Part shown: positions 20,799 to 29,155 of the stretch, piece by piece
Numbering within the stretch: the stretch's first letter is position 1
Layout: every line of letters starts with the position of its first letter
DNA from: Denitromonas sp.
GTDB lineage: Bacteria > Pseudomonadota > Gammaproteobacteria > Burkholderiales > Rhodocyclaceae
Direction of reading: 5' to 3'
DNA: 64,000 bases
Assembly (NCBI RefSeq): GCF_034676725.1
Contig: NZ_JAUCBR010000004.1
Coordinates: 2,680,001 to 2,744,000, forward strand
Made by a program: the position numbers and the translations under genes
Notes under the pieces: generated by a model
Databases searched by the model: none
What the model saw: only the letters and a program-made list of their open reading frames with translations
What the model was told of the DNA's origin: nothing

Positions 20799-22016
20799 AT
20801 GAGCGAAGACACTCCTGCCCTCACCCGCGCCCAGCCGGACGCGGAGACCCCTGAACCCACCGACGCGGTGCGTCCCGACGCGCCGGCCACCGAAGACCGT
20901 CCCGCCGAGCCCGCGCCGGGCAAACGCGGCATCGTCGTGCCGGTGTTGCTGGTGCTGTGCCTGCTGGCCATTGCCGGCCTCGGCTGGCAGTGGTGGGTCA
21001 TGCGTGGCGACCTGGTGAAGACCCAGGAAGAACTCACCCGCCGGCTCGGCCAGGGCGACGACGTGGCCCGTGAGGCCCGCGCCAGCGCCCGCCAGGCCAT
21101 CGACACGCTGACCGCCCTGCAGGGCAAGGTCGGCCTGCTCGAAGCCAAGGCCGAAGAGGCCGGCGGCCAGGCCGCCGCGCTCGATGCGCTGTACCAGGAG
21201 TTCTCGCGCACCCGTGACGAGCGCACCATGGCCGAGATCGAACAGGCTGTGACCATTGCCGGCCAGCAGTTGCAGCTCGCCGGCAACGTCGAGGCCGCGC
21301 TGATCGCCCTGCAGGCGGCAGATGCCCGCCTGTCGGGGATGGACGAGTCGCGGCTGGCCACGCTGCGGCGCAGCCTCAAGCGCGACATCGAGCGCCTGCG
21401 CGCCGCGCCGCGGGTGGATATCCCCGGCATCACGCTGCGCCTCGAAGCCCTGCTTGAGTCGGTCGATCGCCTGCCGCTGGCCTTTACCGGCGAAGCGATG
21501 GCCAGCGAGTCGCCCGAAAAGACCGCCACCGGCGCCCTGATGGACGACCCCGTCGGCTTTGCGACCGCCGTGCTCGCCGACTGGTGGGCCGAGATGCGCT
21601 CGCTGGTGCGGGTTGAGCGTCTCGACCGCTCCTCGGAGCCGGTCTTGCTGTCACCCTCGCAGGCAACCTACCTGCGCGAGAACCTCAAGATCCGCCTGCT
21701 CACCGCACGGCTGGCCCTGCTCGGTCGTGACCACCGCACCTTCGAAGCCGACATGCGCCAGGCCAGCGAGTGGCTGAGCAAGTACTTCGACCTGCGCGAC
21801 GAGGCCGTGACCGAGACCCTCACCACGCTCAACACGCTGGCCGAAACCCAGATCGCGCCGACCCAGCCGGCCCTCACCGAAACCCTGGCCGTGCTCAAAA
21901 CCCTGCAGGGCAAGCCCGGCGTCAGTGGCGGCGAGACCGCACCGGCCGGCAAGAAGGCCGATGTACCGGCGCCCGCTCCTGTGCCGGCGCCCGCCCCTGC
22001 CAAAGCTCCGGAGTAA
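20799..22016 (+). CDS. hemX: HemX-family membrane protein
   Basis: A 405-residue protein with a Pro/Ala/Glu-rich cytosolic start, one transmembrane helix (about 45-67), and a long helical region of coiled-coil character (about 70-370). The C-terminus is rich in Ala and Pro. It matches the HemX family, often annotated as uroporphyrinogen-III C-methyltransferase but lacking a methyltransferase fold. Its role in haem synthesis is not settled. Located between hemD and hemY. Confidence 0.9.
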   Translation: MSEDTPALTRAQPDAETPEPTDAVRPDAPATEDRPAEPAPGKRGIVVPVLLVLCLLAIAGLGWQWWVMRGDLVKTQEELTRRLGQGDDVAREARASARQAIDTLTALQGKVGLLEAKAEEAGGQAAALDALYQEFSRTRDERTMAEIEQAVTIAGQQLQLAGNVEAALIALQAADARLSGMDESRLATLRRSLKRDIERLRAAPRVDIPGITLRLEALLESVDRLPLAFTGEAMASESPEKTATGALMDDPVGFATAVLADWWAEMRSLVRVERLDRSSEPVLLSPSQATYLRENLKIRLLTARLALLGRDHRTFEADMRQASEWLSKYFDLRDEAVTETLTTLNTLAETQIAPTQPALTETLAVLKTLQGKPGVSGGETAPAGKKADVPAPAPVPAPAPAKAPE

Positions 22017-22022
22017 GACGTC

Positions 22023-23237
22023 ATGCGAGGACTACTCTGGCTGATCGCCCTTTTCGCCGCGGCCGTCGGGGTCGCCATGCTGGCCCGTGTCAATGACGGC
22101 TACGCCTTGCTGGTGTTGTCGCCCTATCGGGTGCAGGTATCGCTCAACCTGCTGGTGCTCGGGCTGATCGCCCTGTTTCTCGCCAGCTACTTCGTGCTTC
22201 GGGTGGTGACCCGTGCGGTGCGCCTGCCGGGGCAGGTGGTGGCCTACCGCGGCCGCCGTCGCAAGGAAAAGTCGGCGCTGGCGCTGCGCGAAGCCTTCCG
22301 CCTGCATCTCGAAGGGCGTTACGCCCATGCGCTCAAGCAGGCCAAGAAGGCCTACGACCTGGCCGATGAAGACGGCGTTGCGGCGCTGATGGCCGCCCGC
22401 GCGGCGCATGCCCTGCGCGACGACACCCGCTATCGCGAGTGGCTGGGCAAGGCCGCCGGTGACGAGCGCCTGCGCGCCGCCCGCCTGATGACCGAGGCCG
22501 AGATGGCGGTCGAAGGCCGTCGCTTTGACGAAGCCGCCGAACGCATCCGCACGCTCAAGGGCAGCGACAACCGGCCGGTGGCCACCTTGCGCCTGGCGCT
22601 CAAGACGGCCCATGCGCTCGAGAACTGGGAAGAGCTCATCCGCATTGCCCGGCAGTTGCGCAAGCACAAGGCCCTGAGCAAGGAACAGGCCGAGCCGCTG
22701 CTGCGCCGCGCGCACCTGGCGGCCCTGCGTGAGCGCGACGGCCAGCACGAGGCGATTGCGCGTTACTGGGAGGGTATCCCCGCCGAGGAGCAGCAGGACC
22801 GCCGTCTGGTCGAGAAAGCCGCGCCGCTGCTGGTGGCCAACGGCCAGGGCGCGACGGTGCGCAAGATGCTCGAGAAACTGCTCGACGAGCAGTGGGAGAG
22901 CGACCTGGCCCGCCTGTATGGCTACTGCGGCGAGAACGATGCGGTTGCCTGTCTGAACCGCGGCGAGAAGTGGCTCAAGGCCCACCCGGACGACGGTGGC
23001 CTGCTCTACGCACTGGGGCGGCTGTGCCTGTCGGCCCAGCTGTGGGGCAAGGCGCAGAGCTACCTGGAAGCCTCGGCCTCGGTGGCGCCGACGGTCGACG
23101 CCCATCTGGCGCTGGCGCAGTTGTCGGAGCGCTTCGAGCGGCCGGAAGAGGCGCAGACCCATTTCCGCCGCGCGGCCCAGCTCACCGGGGCAGCGCAGCA
23201 GGCGCCGGCCCTGGCGCAGCTGCCCGCGCCGGAGTAA
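22023..23237 (+). CDS. hemY: HemY-family TPR membrane protein
   Basis: 404 residues with two N-terminal membrane helices (about 4-22 and 41-62), then tetratricopeptide-like helical repeats to the end. This is the proteobacterial HemY family (not the Bacillus protoporphyrinogen oxidase of the same name). It is thought to organise late haem synthesis at the membrane. It follows hemX by 6 bases and ends the operon at the terminator 23253-23294. Confidence 0.92.
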   Translation: MRGLLWLIALFAAAVGVAMLARVNDGYALLVLSPYRVQVSLNLLVLGLIALFLASYFVLRVVTRAVRLPGQVVAYRGRRRKEKSALALREAFRLHLEGRYAHALKQAKKAYDLADEDGVAALMAARAAHALRDDTRYREWLGKAAGDERLRAARLMTEAEMAVEGRRFDEAAERIRTLKGSDNRPVATLRLALKTAHALENWEELIRIARQLRKHKALSKEQAEPLLRRAHLAALRERDGQHEAIARYWEGIPAEEQQDRRLVEKAAPLLVANGQGATVRKMLEKLLDEQWESDLARLYGYCGENDAVACLNRGEKWLKAHPDDGGLLYALGRLCLSAQLWGKAQSYLEASASVAPTVDAHLALAQLSERFERPEEAQTHFRRAAQLTGAAQQAPALAQLPAPE

Positions 23238-23252
23238 GCAAGCGGCGCTGGC

Positions 23253-23294
23253 TGACGAAAAAAAACGCACCCGGTGGTGCGTTTTTTTTCGTCA
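23253..23294. terminator. Symmetric bidirectional terminator shared by hemY and hemF
   Basis: A perfect 19-bp inverted repeat (23253-23271 with 23276-23294, loop of 4) with an A8 tract on the left and a T8 tract on the right acts equally on both strands. The hemF stop codon (23292-23294) lies within the right arm. Confidence 0.92.
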
Positions 23295-24191
23295 GACCCA
23301 GTCGCGCGGGGGCAGGAAGTCGTCGTAGAGCCGGGCCTCGGGGCTGCCGGGCTCGGGGTGCCAGTCGTAGCGCCATTGCACACGCGGCGGCATCGACATC
23401 AGGATGGACTCGGTGCGCCCGCCCGACTGCAGCCCGAACAGCGTGCCGCGGTCGAAGACCAGGTTGAACTCGACATAGCGCCCGCGGCGGTAAGCCTGGA
23501 AGTCGCGCTCGCGCTCACCGTAAGGCACATCCCGGCGGCGTTCGACGAGCGGCACATAGGCGTCGATGAAGGCGTCGCCGACGGCGCGGGTCAGCGCAAA
23601 GCAGCGGTCGAAGCCGCCGGCATTGAGGTCGTCGAAGAAGACGCCGCCGACACCGCGTGCTTCGTTGCGGTGCTTGAGGTGGAAGTAGCGATCGCACCAC
23701 GCCTTGTACTCGGCATGCACGCCCGGGCCGAAGGGCACCAGGGCCTGCTTGCAGGTGGCGTGGAAGTGGCGCACGTCCTCTTCGAAGGGGTAGTAGGGCG
23801 TCAGGTCCATGCCGCCGCCAAACCACCACACCGGCTCGGCGCCGGGCTTGCTGGCGATGAAGCAGCGCACGTTCATGTGGGCGGTGGGGCAGTAGGGGTT
23901 GCGCGGGTGCATGACCAGCGACACGCCCATGGCCTCGAAGCTACGCCCGGCCAGCTCGGGCCGGCTGGCGGTGGCCGAGGCGGGCAGGCCCTCGCCCATC
24001 ACATGCGAGAAATTGACGCCGCCGCGTTCGAACACCGTGCCGTCTTCAAGCACCCGGGTGCGCCCGCCGCCGCCGTGCTCGCGGGTCCAGCAGTCTTCGC
24101 GGAACGGGGTGCCGTCGAGGGCTTCGAGGCGGTCGGCGACGCGGTCCTGCAGGCCGGTGAAATAGGCCTGGATGGCGGCGGTGTCGATCAT
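23292..24191 (-). CDS. hemF: Oxygen-dependent coproporphyrinogen-III oxidase
   Basis: Aerobic oxidative decarboxylation of coproporphyrinogen III to protoporphyrinogen IX. The 299-residue protein shows family blocks FSHVMGEGLP, HPRNPYCPTAHMNVR, WWFGGGMDLTPYYP and the C-terminal YVEFNLVFDRGTLFGLQSGG. The ATG at 24191 overlaps the purD stop by 4 bases (ATGA), so it is coupled to purD. Longer upstream frame is discarded. Together with hemA and hemCD it gives an aerobic haem route; no oxygen-independent hemN is in the window. Confidence 0.97.
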   Translation of the reverse strand: MIDTAAIQAYFTGLQDRVADRLEALDGTPFREDCWTREHGGGGRTRVLEDGTVFERGGVNFSHVMGEGLPASATASRPELAGRSFEAMGVSLVMHPRNPYCPTAHMNVRCFIASKPGAEPVWWFGGGMDLTPYYPFEEDVRHFHATCKQALVPFGPGVHAEYKAWCDRYFHLKHRNEARGVGGVFFDDLNAGGFDRCFALTRAVGDAFIDAYVPLVERRRDVPYGERERDFQAYRRGRYVEFNLVFDRGTLFGLQSGGRTESILMSMPPRVQWRYDWHPEPGSPEARLYDDFLPPRDWV

Positions 24192-25456
24192 CGCTTGATG
24201 GCGCGGTGGCCGATGTCGCGGCGGTACTGCTTGCCGGCGAAGTCGATGCGGTCGGCGATGTCGTAGGCGCGGCTCTGCGCGGTGCGCACGTTGTCGCTCA
24301 GTGCAGTGACGCACAGCACGCGGCCGCCGCTGGTGAGCAGCTTGTCGCCATCGAGCACCGTGCCGGCATGGAACACATGCGCGTCTTCGCTCTCTTCGGG
24401 CAGGCCGGTGATGACATCGCCCTTGCGCGGGTTGGCCGGGTAGCCTTCGGCGGCCAGCACCACGCCCAGCGCGATGCGGCGGTCCCACTCGGCTTCGGCG
24501 GTGTCGAGCTTGCCCTTGACGGCGGCCTCGAACAGCTCGACCAGGTCGGACTTGAGGCGCATCAGGATGGGCTGGGTTTCCGGGTCGCCCATGCGGCAGT
24601 TGAACTCGACCACGCGCGGGTTGCCCTCGGCGTCGATCATCAGGCCGGCGTAGAGGAAGCCGGTGTAGGGCGTGCCTTCGGCGGTCATGCCGGCGAGGGT
24701 GGGGTGGATGATCTCGCGCATCACCTTGGCGTGGATCTGCGGCGTGACCACCGGGGCGGGCGAGTAGGCGCCCATGCCGCCGGTGTTGGGGCCTTCGTCG
24801 TTGTCCTTGAGGCGCTTGTGGTCCTGGCTGGTGGCCAGGGCCAGGGCATGCTTGCCGTCGGCCATGACGATGAAGCTGGCCTCTTCGCCCTGCATGAATT
24901 CTTCGATCACCACCCGGGCGCCGGCCTGACCCATGCCGGCATCGCGCAGCATCATGTCGATGGCGGCGTGGGCTTCGTCCAGCGTCATCGCCACGACCAC
25001 GCCCTTGCCTGCCGCCAGGCCGTCGGCCTTGATGACGATCGGCGCGCCTTCGGCGGCGACATAGGCGTGCGCGGCGTCGGCGTCGGTGAAGGTCTGGTAC
25101 TTGGCGGTGGGGATCTTGTGGCGGATCAGGAACTGCTTGCAGAAGTCCTTGGACGCTTCGAGTTGCGCGGCCTGGCGGGTGGGGCCGAAGATCGGCAGCC
25201 CGGCGGCGCGGAAGGCATCGACCACGCCAGCGGCCAGCGGGGCCTCGGGGCCGACCACGGTCAGGCCGATGTCCTCGTCGCGGGCGAAGGCGACGAGGTC
25301 GTCGATGCTGGAGATGGCCACGTTGTCGACCATCGGTTCGTTGGCCGTGCCGGGGTTGCCCGGCGCGACGAACACCTTGGTGATGCGCGGCGACTGGGCG
25401 ATTTTCCAGGCCAGTGCGTGTTCGCGCCCGCCGGATCCGATGACAAGAACTTTCAT
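24188..25456 (-). CDS. purD: Phosphoribosylamine-glycine ligase
   Basis: ATP-dependent joining of glycine to phosphoribosylamine, step two of purine synthesis. 422 residues of ATP-grasp fold: N-terminal MKVLVIGSGGREHALAWK, central ADGLAAGKGVVVA, EEASFIVMADG and the metal-binding FNCRMGDPETQP. Located between purH and hemF in a minus-strand operon. Confidence 0.97.
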   Translation of the reverse strand: MKVLVIGSGGREHALAWKIAQSPRITKVFVAPGNPGTANEPMVDNVAISSIDDLVAFARDEDIGLTVVGPEAPLAAGVVDAFRAAGLPIFGPTRQAAQLEASKDFCKQFLIRHKIPTAKYQTFTDADAAHAYVAAEGAPIVIKADGLAAGKGVVVAMTLDEAHAAIDMMLRDAGMGQAGARVVIEEFMQGEEASFIVMADGKHALALATSQDHKRLKDNDEGPNTGGMGAYSPAPVVTPQIHAKVMREIIHPTLAGMTAEGTPYTGFLYAGLMIDAEGNPRVVEFNCRMGDPETQPILMRLKSDLVELFEAAVKGKLDTAEAEWDRRIALGVVLAAEGYPANPRKGDVITGLPEESEDAHVFHAGTVLDGDKLLTSGGRVLCVTALSDNVRTAQSRAYDIADRIDFAGKQYRRDIGHRAIKR

Positions 25457-25516
25457 GTGTGTTGCCGTTGCCTGAGCGTCGGCGCGGGGTGTGCGCGCCG
25501 ACTGGTGGAAAAGGGA

Positions 25517-27085
25517 TTAGTGGCGGAAGTGACGGAAGCCGGTGAGCACCATGGCAATGCCGTGCTCGTTGGCGGCGGCGATCACCTCTTCGTCACGCAT
25601 CGAGCCGCCCGGCTGGATCACCGCCGTGGCGCCGGCTTCGGCCAGCACGTCGAGGCCGTCGCGGAACGGGAAGAAGGCGTCCGAGGCGACCACGCTGCCG
25701 GTGATCGACAGACCGGCGTTTTCGGCCTTGATCTTGGCAATGCGTGCCGAATCGACACGGCTCATCTGCCCGGCGCCGACGCCGACCGTCATGCCGCCCT
25801 TGCAGTAGACGATGGCGTTGGACTTGACGTACTTGGCCACGCGCCAGGCGAAGAGCAGGTCGCCCATCTCTTCGGGGGTCGGCGCGCGGGCGGTGACCAG
25901 CTTGAGGTCGGCTTCGGCGATGCGCGCCACGTCGGCTGTCTGCACCAGCAGACCGCCACCGACGCGTTTGTAATCGAGTGCGCCTTCGCCGGCGCCGAGC
26001 GGGCAGGTCAGCACGCGCACGTTCTTCTTGGCGGCCAGCAGGGCCAGCGCTTCGTCGGTGTAGGCCGGGGCAATCAGCACTTCGAGGAACTGCGCGCTGA
26101 CCGCTTCGGCAGCAGCGGCATCGACCACGCTATTGAAGGCGATGATGCCGCCGAAGGCGGACGTGGGGTCGGTGGAGAAGGCTTTTTTATAGGCTTCGAG
26201 CGGCGACAGGCCGAGGGCGACGCCACAGGGGTTGGCGTGCTTGACGATGACACAGGCGGTGGTGTCGAAGGCCTTGACGCATTCCCAGGCGGCATCGGCA
26301 TCGGCGATGTTGTTGTAGGACAGCTCCTTGCCCTGCAGCTGGGTGTAGCCGGCCACGCCGCCCTCGGGGGCGTTGGGCTCGCGGTAGAAGGCGGCGCTCT
26401 GGTGCGGGTTTTCGCCGTAGCGCAGGTCCTGCACCTTGTCGAAGGCCAGTTGCAGGCGCTCGGGGTAGGCCATGCGGCTGCCGTCCTCGGCCAGTGCGGT
26501 GAGGTAGTTGGAGATGGCGCTGTCGTAGCGGGCGGTGTGGGTGAAGGCCTTCACCGCCAGGGCGAAACGGGTCTTGGCCGACAGCGTGCCATTGGCCTTG
26601 ATCTCGGCCAGCACCGGGGCGTAGTCGTCAGCGTCGGTCAGCACGCCGACACCGCCGGCTTCGTTGCCGTGGTTCTTGGCCGCCGCGCGCACCATGGTCG
26701 GGCCGCCGATGTCGATGTTCTCGATGGCGTCTTCGAGCGAGCAGTCGGGCTTGGCGATGGTCTGGGCGAAGGGGTAGAGATTGACCACCACCAGGTCGAT
26801 GCGCGCGATGCCGGCGCCGGCGATGGTGTCCATGTGCTCGGCCAGGTCGCGGCGGGCGAGGATGCCGCCGTGCACCGTCGGATGCAGCGTCTTGACCCGG
26901 CCGTCGAGCATCTCGGGGAAGCCGGTGTGGTCCGACACGTCGGTGACCGGCAGGCCGGCCTCGCGCAGCAGCTTGGCGGTGCCGCCGGTCGACAGCAGCT
27001 TGACGCCGAGCTGGTGCAGCTCACGGGCGAAGGCTTCGATGCCGGTCTTGTCGGAAACGCTGATCAGGGCAGTGGAAATTTGCAT
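25517..27085 (-). CDS. purH: Bifunctional AICAR transformylase / IMP cyclohydrolase
   Basis: Last two steps of IMP synthesis. The 522-residue protein has the N-terminal IMP cyclohydrolase (MGS-like) domain (about 1-145, with LLSTGGTAKLL and GRVKTLHPTVHGG). The AICAR formyltransferase domain follows (about 200-522), including the KHANPCG segment and AFFPFRDG near the end. It starts 27 bases after fis and is followed by purD. Confidence 0.98.
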   Translation of the reverse strand: MQISTALISVSDKTGIEAFARELHQLGVKLLSTGGTAKLLREAGLPVTDVSDHTGFPEMLDGRVKTLHPTVHGGILARRDLAEHMDTIAGAGIARIDLVVVNLYPFAQTIAKPDCSLEDAIENIDIGGPTMVRAAAKNHGNEAGGVGVLTDADDYAPVLAEIKANGTLSAKTRFALAVKAFTHTARYDSAISNYLTALAEDGSRMAYPERLQLAFDKVQDLRYGENPHQSAAFYREPNAPEGGVAGYTQLQGKELSYNNIADADAAWECVKAFDTTACVIVKHANPCGVALGLSPLEAYKKAFSTDPTSAFGGIIAFNSVVDAAAAEAVSAQFLEVLIAPAYTDEALALLAAKKNVRVLTCPLGAGEGALDYKRVGGGLLVQTADVARIAEADLKLVTARAPTPEEMGDLLFAWRVAKYVKSNAIVYCKGGMTVGVGAGQMSRVDSARIAKIKAENAGLSITGSVVASDAFFPFRDGLDVLAEAGATAVIQPGGSMRDEEVIAAANEHGIAMVLTGFRHFRH

Positions 27086-27112
27086 GTTGAGGAGCGCCTT
27101 GCGGCGGTTGGT

Positions 27113-27349
27113 TTAGAGAAGATCGTATTCGGTCAGCTTGCGTCGCAAGGTGTTGCGGTTGATGCCGAGCAGCTGGGCGGCGACGGTCTGGTTGCCGTCG
27201 GTCTGGCGCAGGACGAACTCCAGCATCGGCCGTTCGGCGCTGCGGATGACCAGGTCGTGCAGGGCAACCGGGGCTTCGCCGTCGAGATCCTTGAAGTATT
27301 GGTCGAGCGTGCGCATGACGGCGCTGGCAATTTCGTTCTGTTGGCTCAT
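27113..27349 (-). CDS. fis: DNA-binding protein Fis
   Basis: Nucleoid-associated bending factor controlling rRNA, recombination and growth-phase genes. The 78-residue protein has the C-terminal helix-turn-helix (QTVAAQLLGINRNTLRRKL, about 54-72) and the N-terminal dimer helices. Its ATG at 27349 overlaps the dusB stop, the same dusB-fis arrangement seen in enterobacteria, where fis is translated from the dusB mRNA. Confidence 0.96.
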   Translation of the reverse strand: MSQQNEIASAVMRTLDQYFKDLDGEAPVALHDLVIRSAERPMLEFVLRQTDGNQTVAAQLLGINRNTLRRKLTEYDLL

Positions 27350-28368
27350 GCGGCCAGTTCCTCGAAACAGGATGCCTGGTAATGCACCGTGACACCCTGA
27401 TGACTGAGCTGTGTAAAGAAATGATCGACGGCGGCCAGTTGCCCGGCGACGCTGTCTTCGGTGTTCATGGCCTGGCGGAACACATGGGCGCCGGCCAGGC
27501 CCTTGGTGTACCAGGCGATATGCTTGCGCGCGATGCGCACGCCCGACCACTCGCCATAGAATGCGTACAAGTCGTCCAGATGGCTGCGGCAAATGTCGCG
27601 GATCTCGCCAACCGGCGGCGGGGGCAAGATCTGCCCGGTGGCGAGGTAGTGCGCGATCTCGCGGAAAATCCACGGCCGGCCCTGGGCGGCGCGGCCAATC
27701 ATCACGCCGTCGGCACCGGTGTGGCGCAACACGGCGGCGGCCTTTTCGGGCGAGTCGATGTCGCCGTTGGCGATCACCGGGATGCCCACCGCCGCCTTGA
27801 CCGTGGCGATGGTGTCGTACTCGGCGTTGCCCATGTACTTGTCGGCGCGGGTGCGGCCATGGATGGCCAGCGCGCGGATGCCGCAGTCTTCGGCGATGCG
27901 GGCCAGGTGCGGGGCATTGCGGTTGTCGCGGTCCCAGCCGGTGCGCATCTTGAGCGTGACCGGGGTGTCCGGCACGGCGGCGACCACGGCCGAGAGGATC
28001 TGCGCCACCAGCGCCTCGTCGCGCATCAGCGCCGAGCCAGCCGCCTTGTTGCACACCTTCTTGGCCGGGCAGCCCATGTTGATGTCGATGATCTGCGCGC
28101 CGTTGGCCGCGTTGAAACGCGCCGCCTGGGCCATCTGCTCGGGGTCGGCGCCGGCGATCTGCACCGAGATCGGCTCGGTCTCGCCGGCGTGGTCGGTGCG
28201 CCGCCGGGTCTTGTCGGTGGCGTAGAGCAGGGTGTTGGACGACACCATCTCCGACACCGCGAGCCCAGCCCCCAGCCGTTTGCACAGCTGGCGGAACGGT
28301 CGGTCAGTCACCCCCGCCATGGGCGCGACAAACAGGTTGTTCGGCAGGGAAAAACCGGCGAACTGCAT
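27346..28368 (-). CDS. dusB: tRNA-dihydrouridine synthase B
   Basis: FMN- and NADPH-dependent reduction of uridine in the tRNA D-loop. 340 residues: FMN-binding APMAGVTDRPFR (15-26), active-site Cys106 in GCPAKKVCNKAAG, and the IHGRTR and IGRAAQGRPWIF phosphate-binding segments. It opens the dusB-fis-purH-purD-hemF operon; its upstream region runs into the repeat island at 28514. Confidence 0.97.
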   Translation of the reverse strand: MQFAGFSLPNNLFVAPMAGVTDRPFRQLCKRLGAGLAVSEMVSSNTLLYATDKTRRRTDHAGETEPISVQIAGADPEQMAQAARFNAANGAQIIDINMGCPAKKVCNKAAGSALMRDEALVAQILSAVVAAVPDTPVTLKMRTGWDRDNRNAPHLARIAEDCGIRALAIHGRTRADKYMGNAEYDTIATVKAAVGIPVIANGDIDSPEKAAAVLRHTGADGVMIGRAAQGRPWIFREIAHYLATGQILPPPPVGEIRDICRSHLDDLYAFYGEWSGVRIARKHIAWYTKGLAGAHVFRQAMNTEDSVAGQLAAVDHFFTQLSHQGVTVHYQASCFEELAA

Positions 28369-28513
28369 GGGGATCGGGAGGCAAGCGACAAAGCCGCCAT
28401 TCTAACCGATGGGGGGGTGTCGGCGAAGCCTAAAAACGTAACGCCCGTCGGAGGGGAGGCGGGGCGATTTCGGCACCGCGGGGCCGGTTTCTTTGGTGCC
28501 TTCGGCGGAGGTT

Positions 28514-29087
28514 CGTTGGCCGGGTCTCGCCCCGGCGGGCGAGTTGCTGCTTTGTCACGCGACAAAGAAGTAAGCAAGAAAACGCGCCCACTGTGCCGCC
28601 GGCTTCGCCGGTGCCCTCTCTGCGCCCGGCGCCGGCGGATCGTGTCGCGAACTCGCCCGTTCCGGGCTCAGACAGGCGACACGACAATTCCCGCCGTCGC
28701 CGGTCTCCGTTCGGCGGCACAGAAGGGGAAGGGGGCGCGGGCTCGGCTTCGCCCTCGCCCGCTCGGGTGGCGCTTCGTAGGGCGGGTTTCAACCCGCCAT
28801 CGGTATTCGTACGCAGACCATTGGCGGGTTGAAACCCGCCCTACGAAACCCCGGCCGTTGCCGGCGGGCACCCTATCCCCCTCTGTCGTGCCGAGCGCAG
28901 CAAGTGCGGGGCGGAAAAAGCGGCTTCGCTGTCTGAGCCCGCAGGGCGAGTTTGCGAAGCTGCCCGCCCCGGGCTTGCGGAGGGAGGGAAGCCCGTAGGG
29001 CCACGACAGTGGGGTGTGCTTCTTTGCCTATTCTTTCTTGCACAAGCAAGAAAGTAGGTCGCCCGCCGGGGCGAGACCCGGCCAACG
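28514..29087. repeat. Long imperfect inverted repeat (non-autonomous mobile element or two head-to-head copies)
   Basis: The outer ends are a perfect 29-bp inverted repeat (28514-28542 and 29059-29087). Just inside each lies a hairpin at the same relative place (28550-28567 on the left, 29033-29054 on the right). Further in, the 12-base string at 28664-28675 is repeated inverted at 28929-28940 within longer imperfect similarity. So either one element has arms of over 200 bases, or two copies of a dispersed repeat lie in opposite orientation. Such extragenic repeats are known in GC-rich proteobacteria; I cannot name the family. Confidence 0.75.
28774..28847. repeat. Nested REP-like palindromic pair
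   Basis: Two perfect 26-base arms (28774-28799 and 28822-28847) in inverted orientation are separated by 22 bases. Each arm itself contains a palindrome (GGCGGGTT-TC-AACCCGCC), so either arm can fold alone or the whole can form one cruciform. The structure resembles REP/BIME elements spread by REP-associated transposases. It sits at the centre of the larger repeat. Confidence 0.8.
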
Positions 29088-29155
29088 ATCCCCTCAGCCT
29101 GGGAAAAACCGCCCGAAAACACCAACCAACCGAACCGCGAACGCGCGCTCCGCCC

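Larger units (their letters stand above)
28369..29155. other. Gene-free repeat island between dusB and ubiH
   Basis: About 790 bases with no supportable gene; all open frames here are low-complexity and unlike the neighbouring proteins. The first 145 bases probably carry the dusB promoter. The rest is filled by an imperfect long inverted repeat (28514-29087) with a second palindromic element at its centre (28774-28847). Confidence 0.75.

Noticed and set aside
24206..27382. A 1058-codon open frame on the plus strand
   Set aside because: It lies opposite purD and purH, which are unmistakable; composition is that of a codon-bias shadow.
28774..28847. CRISPR array
   Set aside because: Only two inverted copies with one spacer and internal palindromes; no direct repeats with regular spacers and no cas genes.
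28382..29155. Several open frames in the dusB-ubiH gap as possible small genes
   Set aside because: They follow the inverted repeats, are low complexity, and have no start signals; repeat DNA explains them better.
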